Shown in pieces: positions 48,101 to 57,100 of a stretch of DNA of 64,000 nt. The stretch covers positions 228,624,352 to 228,688,351 of the forward strand of contig NC_085140.1 in NCBI RefSeq assembly GCF_024139115.2. Direction: 5' to 3'. The notes beneath the pieces are model-generated. The model did not search any database. It was not told where the DNA came from and saw only the letters and a list, made by a program, of their open reading frames with translations. This DNA comes from Armigeres subalbatus. Its lineage: Eukaryota > Arthropoda > Insecta > Diptera > Culicidae. Position numbers and translations under genes: made by a program. Each line of letters starts with the position of its first letter. Within the stretch, counting starts at the first letter, position 1.

Positions 48101-51100
48101 GAAAAGTTATCGCCAATGACAACTCGCCTACTGTACACACCTCAGAAGTTATGGAATGATAATTAATGGCCGGCTTTGGGCGTGCTTACAACGGCACACT
48201 AGGAGTTAACTTTCTGAAATCAGTATTGCGAAAGGCATCTAAGTTTAGATGAAAATTAAGCATCTTCGTCGAAAACATATTTGGTAGGCGTTGTAGCGGA
48301 CAGCTGGGAACAGCATTCATAGTAATGGGCGATATGCAAAGGCGCGTGATCGGGTGGTGGCCGATCAATGAGAGAATGTGCAGGTTGAGGATCAAAGGCC
48401 GGTTATTCAACTTCAGCATAATCAACGTCCATAGCCCACACTCCGGAAGCACGAATGATGATAAGGAGGCATTCTACGCGCAGCTAGAACGTGAGTACGA
48501 CAGCTGCCCAAGCCACGACGACGGAGGAGTTTAGACCGACTATTGGAAAGTTCAGCGCTCACCGACTGACGAACGAAAACGGCCTACGACTAATTGATTT
48601 CGCCACTCCAAGAATATGGCCATTCGCAGCACCTACTTCCAACACAGCCTCCCGTATCGGTACACCTGGAGATCACCACTGCAGACAGAATCACAAATCG
48701 ACCACGTTCTGATTGATGGACGGCACTTCTCCGACATTATCGACGTCAGGACATATCGTGCCACTAACATCGACTCTGACCACTATCTGGTGATGGTTAA
48801 ACTGCGCCCAAAACTATCCGTCATCAACAATGTTCAGTACTGACGACCGCCGCGGTACAACCTAGAGCGACGGAAGCAACCTGATGTCGCCACTGCATAC
48901 GCGCAGCATCTCAAGGCAGCAAGGGTGAGCTCGATGGGGCCCTCTTGAGGACTGCTGGAATACAGTTAAAGCAGTTATTAACGACGCAGCGGAGAACAAC
49001 GTCGGGTATGTGGGACGATGTCGACGGAACGATTGGTTCGACGAAGAGTGCAGACAGATTCTGGAGGAGAAGGACGCAGCGCGGGCGATAGCAACAGGAT
49101 ACCCGGCAGAACGTGGAACGTCATAGACGAAAGCGGAGACAGCAGACTCGACTTTTTCAGGAGAAGAAACGCTGCCTGGAAGAAGCGGAGTGCGAGGAGA
49201 TGGAACTGCTGTGCCGTTCTCAAGAAACACGCAAGTTTTATCAGAAGCTCAACGCATCCCGCAAAGGCTTCGTTCCGCGAGCGGAAATGTGCAGGGATAT
49301 GAATGGGAGCATCTTGACCCGAGCAGGAGAAATTTGCTAAATACACAGGATTTTGTTTTTACACGATTTTTTTTCGCTCGTATTTTTGATCGTGTGACTT
49401 CAATTTGCCACCAATCTCTTCGCAACATGTTTCAAAAAATCCAGAATAAATCAAAGAAAAATCACATGACAATCAATATACGTTAAACATTTAGGATGAG
49501 TGGAAAATTGAGAAAATGTAAATCGTGTAAAAATAAAATCCAGTGTAATACTTAATTCTGTTATTGATAACTTACTCTGTTATGAACTAGCCCAAAGGAA
49601 TAATACCAAAAATTAATATGCACAATACTTGAGCCATAACATACTCTGTTATTAAATTCTATTTCAATACCAAATGCATAACCAATTATTATTCGTTTGG
49701 TATTGAAATACCTAAGCATGTTATGCATCAAGTATTCTGCATATAAGTTTTTGGTATTATTTTTGATATTATACCTCTTATGCAAGGCTACTTCATACCA
49801 ATTTCTGTTATTGAGGTCGTCGCTCCTGCTCGGGGACGGACGAACGTGTGGTGATTGAAAGGTGGAAGCAGCACTACGAGGAACATTTGAATGGCGCTGA
49901 GAGTACAGGCAGTGAAAGTCAAGGCAGCGGAGGAGATGACTACGTCAGCTCAGCGGACGATGGAAGCCAACCAGCCCCCATCTTGAGGGAAGTTAAGGAT
50001 GCCATCCAACAGCTAAAGACTAATAAAGCAGCTGGCAAGGATGGTATCGGAGCTGAGCTCATCAAGATGGGCCCGGACAAGTTAGCCACTTGCTTGCACA
50101 AACTGATAGTCAGAATCTGAGAAACTGAACAGCTACCGGAGGAGTGGAAGGAAGGGGTTATATGCCCCATCTACAAGAAAGGCGACAAACTGGAGAAATT
50201 TCGTGCGATCACCATCCTTTATGCCGCCTACAAAGTGAAATCCCAGATCATCTTCCGACGTCTGTCACCATTAGTGAATGAGTTCGTGGGAAGTTATCAA
50301 GCCGGCTACGTTGACAGCCGCTCGACAACGGACCAGATCTTTACTGTACGGCAAATCCTTCAAAAATGCCGTGAATACCAGATCCCAACGCGCCATCTGT
50401 TCATTGATTTCAAGGCGGCATACGACAGTATAGACCGCGTAGAGCTATGGAAAATTATGGACGAGAACAGCTTTCCTGGGAAGCTTACCAGACTGATCAA
50501 AGCAACGGTGGATGGTGTGCAAAACTGTGTGAAGATTTCGGGCGAACACTCCAGTTCGTTCGAATCGCGCCGGGGACTTAGACAAGGCGATGGACTTTCG
50601 TGCCTATTGTTCAACATTGCGCTAGAAGTTGTAATGCAGAGAGCCGGGTGTAACAGCCGGGGTACGATTTTCGACAGATCCAGCCAATTTATTTGTTTCG
50701 CGGATGACATGGACATTGTCGGCCGAGCGTTTGCAAAGGTGGCAGAACTGTACACCCGCCTGAAACGTGAAGCAACAAAAGTTGGACTGGTGGTGAATGC
50801 GTCAAAGACGAAGTGCATGTTTGTGGGCGCAACCGAGCGCGACAGGGCCCGCCTGGGAAGCAGTGTTACGATAGACTGGGATACCTTCGAGGTGGTCGAG
50901 GAATTCGTCTACCTTGGATCCTTGCTAACGGCTGATAACAATGTTAGTCGTGAAATTCAAGGGCGCATCATCTGTGGAAGTCGGGTCTACTACGGGCTCT
51001 AGAAGAAACTGCGGTCAAAAAAGATTCAGCACCGCACCAAATGTGTCATGTACAAGACGCTAATAAGACCGGTTGTCCTCTACGGACATGAAACATGGAC

Positions 51101-54100
51101 AATGCTCGAGGAGGACTTGCAAGCACTCGGAGTATTCGAGAGACGGGTGCTTAGGACCACCTTTGGCGGTGTGCAAGAAGACGGTGTGTAGCGGCGAAGA
51201 AAGAATCACGAGCTCGCCCAGCTCTACGGCGAACCCCGTATCCAGAAGGTAGCTAAACCGGAAGGTTACGATGGGCAGGGCATGATGCAAGATGCCGGAC
51301 AGTAACCCTGCAAAGATGGTATTCGCTTCCGATCCGGCAGGTACGAGACGGCGTGGAGCGCAACGACAGAGGTGGGCAGTCCAGGTGTAAAACGACTTGG
51401 CGAGCGTGGGGCGCATTCGAGGATGGAGAGATGCGTGTATTGTGGCGTCAAATTGTTGATTCAGTGTTATCTGTTTAGATGTAAGCCAAATAAATGAAAT
51501 GAGTAGCGGGCCCCTTCCGTTAGATGTCTTTCGCCATTTTTTTCGATTAAAGTACTTATTTTCGAGATATTAAACATTAGATGCCATTCGCCACACTGAT
51601 TTCCGAAAGTTAACTCCTAGTGTGCCGCTGTAAGCACGATTAAAGCAGGGCATTCATTATTATTCCTTCACGTGAGTTGCGTCGGATTTTGCGTTTACTC
51701 CGGCAGACACCTAACAATCAGCAAAAACGAGCCAAAGAAAAGTGCTGTCCAATGAGCAGCTCGAAGTAGCTCAAAGTAGTTCCCGTCCTGCTCGTTCTTT
51801 TTAGTCAACAAATGGGCATGGACAGGACAGGGAGAAACTTCGAGCTACTTCAAACTCTCATTGGACAGCACTAAAGTTTCCCAGAACTGCAGCACACTGT
51901 AAACCTCGCATTACCCATTAATGAGGAAAAACTACACACTTTTTTCTGATATATGAAACTGTCAAATAATGGGTATTTTAAATTTTCAAATAATGGGTAT
52001 TTTATCCTCATTTGATTAAACATGGCGATTACCCTTTAATGAGTGAAAAAACACTTTTAGTGTTCGTGTTTGTCAATATCGGTTGTGATGGCATTTTCGA
52101 GTGGTGGATTAAGATGCTTTGTGGAAACTGCTCCAGTCGCTGTAAGTATTACTGTAAGTAATAATGTTTCACCAGAATAATGAAAATCACTATTTTCCTT
52201 GTTTTCAGATTAACGGTTCTGGAACCTAAAAAGTGCGATCTTCTGATCGCCGGACCGGCGGAGCATGATGGAAACCAAAAAATAACGTCCAACTACTACC
52301 CGGGCCTTACCGGCAGCATTTCCCGCAGCATTCCCCGCAGCAATCCTTACTTTGATGACCATTAAATCAAAAACTCCGCTCGAACGATCGAATCGGATCT
52401 GACGGATTACAGATTAACGTTTTTTGGAGGAAAATCGGGAAGAAATCTCTCTGCATCGCTCAACTGGACGCAGAGAATGCGGTGCTTCCCGGAGTGCGTG
52501 GTGCTTGGTGTTAACGTATGCCGGTCTCGAAGGCGGTATGGCGATTAATTGGCGGATCGGCGGTGCTAGTTTCCACATAATCGAAACCGTCATTTACATA
52601 TCATATTAATTATTCTAGTTGTTCAGTTTATGTACTACTTTATTTGCAATAAAAAAGATTTCAATTGAATATAATTAATATGTTATTTTTATTCTTTTAT
52701 AAATAAACGGTTCCCATTTTTTCTGCTGAAGGAATAAACGAAAAGGACAAGAAAAAGGGTTTATTTCACCCATTTTAAGGTAGCTTTTAAAATTGATAAA
52801 GAGTAAAAATCACACCTTATTTTGACGTACAGCTTCAGTACTCATTAATGAGTAAACGCAGTTTACTCTTTTAATGAGTTGAACTATTTAACTTCATAAT
52901 GGGTGAAATTTCACCCATTAAAGAGTACTTTGGTGGCACAGTGAGCGAAAAAGATTCTGAGCTCCTCTACTGGCTTCAACAAACGTAAGCGAGAAGGTTC
53001 CATCAAACGCCCTCAAGCTTTCGAGAGAAAACGCGCGTGTAAGTTAGCAGAAACGAACTGTACCGCCTAAGGCTGTGAACCATTCCACCGATTCATTTAA
53101 CTTTTAGTTAAAATTTCTAGAGTGCTTTGAGAATAGGTCGTATGTGCAAAAGAGAGTCTCTCTTTGCCTCCATTCTTTTTCGATTATTACAGATCTATAA
53201 TAAAGTTTACTTCAGATTTCTTGGCAGATATCTAAAGATTATAGTTTTGTCCAGCGTTCTGAAGTGAAAATGTGGCAAAATATGCAAAACTAGTTTATGT
53301 ACAAGCGAAAGAGAGCGTGAACAAAGAGAGCCTCTCTTTTGCACATACGACCTATTCTCAAAGCAATCTAGATTTGACAGTTCGATGGTTATAGACGAAT
53401 CCAAGTAAAAATAAGAAGAAAACACACGACGGTGTTAACTTTGACAGATCCTACAGCACAGCATAGGAAGATCATTTTAAAATGCTTATAATAAATTCTA
53501 GGCAAAATGTAATTAAAATCTGATTGAATCATGATACAGAAAAAGTTCTGAACTGTATGATAGATACATTTTTGGAAAATATTCAAAAAATTGAGATAAG
53601 CTTCAGAATATGTAAATCAGAAGTTTTTCCGTACCCTACATTAATCAGATTTTAATTACAATTTGTCTAGAATTTATTATAAGCATTTTAAAATGATCTT
53701 CCTATGCTGTGCTGTAGGATCTGTCAAAGTTAACACCGTCGTGTGTCTTCTTCTTATTTTTACTTGGATTCGTCTATTTCGCCGTGGTTAAAAATAACCC
53801 TGCTCCGGAGCATGGTTAGATTTGACAGTTCGATAGTTAAACTTTGTTCGCGAGAAAATTGGCGCCAAATCCATTTTGTTCCGAATAACTATCAATCTGT
53901 CAAAACTCAAATGGGTCGGCTTCGGAGTAAAATTTTAACCACAATGGGAAAAAACCATCGGAGTGTCAAATTTTAACTAAAAGTTAAACGAATCGTTGGA
54001 ATGGTTCACAGCCTAAATGCCTGTAAGTTGTATTAATCTGACGTCTATGCTGGCTTGAGGTCTCCAGTAAGCCTTGCGAACAAAGGCGCAGAATGCGGAG

Positions 54101-57100
54101 ATGGCGAGATCGATTCTCGATCAGATCTAGAATGTTTTCGGGTGGGAAACATTCCTGACACTCTGGGCATAGGGTATCCCTTGTATTTGCCACACAAGAT
54201 ACATACTAATGCAATGCCGGCCATAGAAAACTTCCAGTAATAACAGAGGAAATGTTAATAGATTACTAAGTTGAAAAGCAGGCCAAGTTCCATTTGGAAT
54301 GTAGTGCTATCTAACAAGTAGCTTGCGATGCTCTTGACTGTTGACTCTTCCTTGATCGAATGGTCCAAGAAAATTGAAAATCCATCGAGAAACGGCTAAG
54401 GTATTAACCATCAAAGTCTGTCATATTTTCGTGACATTTTTCGATTTTTTGCAATCGTAAAGTTTACCCCAATATGGAATTGGTCGCAACAAAAAATACG
54501 CGCCAGATAGTCGCCTAAGAAAAACATACTTCCAGAGAAGAAGCTACTTCGTTTTTTTTTTCAAATTTTGTCGCCTCGTGGTTCATTCCGGCGGTGAATG
54601 CTTGGATAAGACGTGCTATTTGTACTGCGGAGAAATTTTTCACATCTATGAGAGCCTTGAAAAATGATCACAAAAGTTGTCATTTTGTTGCTCAAAGTAC
54701 AATATACCTAATTATCCTATCTTGTATCCTATACTAGTTGACCCGGCAGACATCGTCCTGCATAGTAGGCGATAATGCGCGTTGTGAGCTGCCCATGTGA
54801 AGATTCTATACGATTCTTAATTTTAATATTTCAGGATTTATGTAACCTTAATCGTCACTTTCGCATAAGAAAATATCATATAAACCCGTCGGAAACGATA
54901 ACGAACATACTTGCCGAAGGAATTAAGAAAATCCATCCACCCGTTTTTGAGTTATGCGGATACGAACACAGACCATTTCATTTTTATTATACTAGTTGAC
55001 CCGGCAGACGTTGTCCTGCATAGTAGGCGAGAATGTGCATTCCGAACTGCCCATGCAAAGTTCGCATAGGAATCACAATTTTAGTTTTTCATGATTTGCT
55101 CAACTTTACTCGTAATTTTTACATTAGGAAATATTATATAAACCCGTCGGAAACTATAACGAATGATTCTGCTGAAGAAATGAAAAAAATCCATCCAGCC
55201 GTTTTCGAGTTATGCGGATACGAACACAGACCATTTCATTTTTATATATAAGAAGATAGAAAGATAGAAGATATATATTTCACGATGCCATGCCCACGGC
55301 TCCACCACATATCATGGCTGGACTTGTCAACAATCTGTTTACTTCAATTCATTGATGTATACTTCTGGTGACCGCCACAACAGCGAGAAAAGCATAACTG
55401 AAGAATGACCTGGGGCAATTATGCTTAAGACGGCAGTATTATGAAGCATGAAGGGGTCCTCCTTAGCCGTGCGGTAAGACGCGCGGCTACAAAGCAAGAC
55501 CATGCTGAGGGTGGCTGGGTTCGATTCCCGGTACCGGTCTAGGCAATTTTCGGATTGGAAATTGTCTCGACTTCCCTGGGAATAAAAGTATCATCGTGAG
55601 GCTAGATGATATACGAGAAACCTCGCTGTTAATAACTGTGGAAATGCTTAATGAACACTAAGCTGCGAGGCGGCTCTGTCCCAGTGTGGGGATGTAATGC
55701 CAATAAGAAGATGATGAAGCAATGTCATAGTATGGACCCTCAGCAAGTTAATATTGGTAAAATTCAGTCAACTATTGATTTCAACAAGCAACGCCGTGTA
55801 CTTTGAGTGTTTTATGTATGTATCATGCAAGGGAGATGCAGACATTGTTATTACCTAGATGCTAGATACTATGCGAATTTAATATGTTGGAAATTTATTC
55901 GCTTCATGGCAGCAAGTTTAAAATTCCGCTACTAAGGAGTCAACTAGTTTTTTACTTATCTCAAATCGCTCTACTGTCATATTTATAGCTACCATATGAA
56001 CTCGCATTTGCCCCTTCAAAATCGGTTTTTGCTTTTCGTTTCAATGAGCCATTCAGATTATCAGCTACATCGTACCTTATGGAGTGACTTGATGTCAAAG
56101 TATATACATCTGATTTTCATTGGAAGTAATGTTTATAACGTTTCATATCAAGATACACCTCATTGAGTGATAAGGCTCGTTGTCTGAATAGCCAGTAAAT
56201 CTTGCAACACTCACCTATTAAAAAAATATGTTATACTTACTTCGTACCCAAACTCCGGCACTTTCTATGCCCTATGAATTTAGCAGATGGTGTATTCGGC
56301 GTTACGGTTGGAAAACGCATGGAACTGGATTTGGCCGGTGATAAATTTAGAGAGGCTAACGTCGACGGATGACCGTAATGACTACTCTCGGCCGCCGAGC
56401 TTGTCGTTGAGTTCGTTTGCCTAGAGCTGTATAGTTTACCATTTAAAGCTGATGAGGAAGGCGACGATGGCAATGGTTCCAATTTGAGAGATTTTCTGAA
56501 ATTCAATAAAAGAATTAGTTCATATTTGTAGAGACGCATAAGAACCAAATTAATTCACCTAGGCAAGTATTTAGTTTTTAGTTACTATGTCTGAAACTCG
56601 ATTATGCATATGCACAAAATGTGATAGATTTAGTTCGGAAAAGGTATTGGAGCTACGGAGGACCTCCGTCGCAGCTTAGCGGGTACTGATGAAACCAAAT
56701 TCCCAGCACCGGGCTACCAGCCGAACTCTCGCTATACTTTTTTAGAACTAACTCTCTCATATGTATTTTTGTACACATGCCAACCAAGTAAGATGAGTAT
56801 TTAGGCTCCTACACACTTGCTTCATCAGCAACGGCGTACAATGAAGTAGGGTTGTGTGAGGTTGTGCCAGTTGGTCGTCAGATCCCGACCCGACCACCTA
56901 AGCGAAGAGAGATCGCCGCTCGAGTTCAGTACATTCAAAGTTAAATGCCTATATGCTGGGTATTAAGCCACCCGGAGTGGAAATTAATTACTATGTCTGA
57001 AACTCGAATAGGCATATGCACAACATGTGATAGATTTAGTTCGGGAAAGGAATTGGAGGGTAACCGCCCCTTCGGTGTGCTTTGGTCCCACGACCCCTGT

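Larger units (their letters stand above)
48290..51430 (+). pseudogene. LINE-B endonuclease/reverse transcriptase frame, broken
   Basis: Recognisable blocks are [20 protein letters not shown] (48385), [15 protein letters not shown] (48695) and [13 protein letters not shown] (48768). In the RT are [17 protein letters not shown] (50020), the palm block [19 protein letters not shown] (50395), [14 protein letters not shown] (50575) and [10 protein letters not shown] (50695), which retains the two catalytic Asp residues. Stops at about 50118, 50999 and 51187 and shifts near 50190 break it. The longest intact piece is 50235-51002 (255 codons). Confidence 0.8.
48240..51480 (+). mobile_element. Second LINE of the LINE-A type (LINE-B), in RalGPS intron 6
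   Basis: Plus-strand endonuclease remnants (48290-48840), a linker (49018-49318), the reverse transcriptase (49848-51002) and a C-terminal part to about 51430 follow the LINE-A order. Part of the endonuclease around the DMNAQ motif is deleted near 48525. It lies antisense to the host gene. A MITE pair interrupts the linker. Its 3' end is near AATAAATGAAATGAG at 51489. Confidence 0.8.
51655..53065. repeat. Dispersed repeat interrupted by two elements
   Basis: 51655-51740, 51873-51890 and 52945-53065 together form the reverse-orientation counterpart of 13060-13250. The gaps are the MITE at 51741-51872 and the TIR element at 51890-52944. Confidence 0.6.
53071..54013. mobile_element. PIF/Harbinger-like MITE, TAA target, with two MITEs inside
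   Basis: The ends GGCTGTGAACCATTCC and the exact complement at 53998-54013 begin arms of about 46 bp. TAA flanks it at 53068-53070 and 54014-54016. The 3-bp TAA duplication fits PIF/Harbinger. Its own sequence is about 310 bp; the rest is the MITEs at 53122-53366 and 53394-53774. Confidence 0.9.

Noticed and set aside
55453..55530. tRNA gene at the head of the Feilai-like SINE
   Set aside because: It is followed by a conserved SINE body and is repeated at 62268; no acceptor-stem pairing was found.
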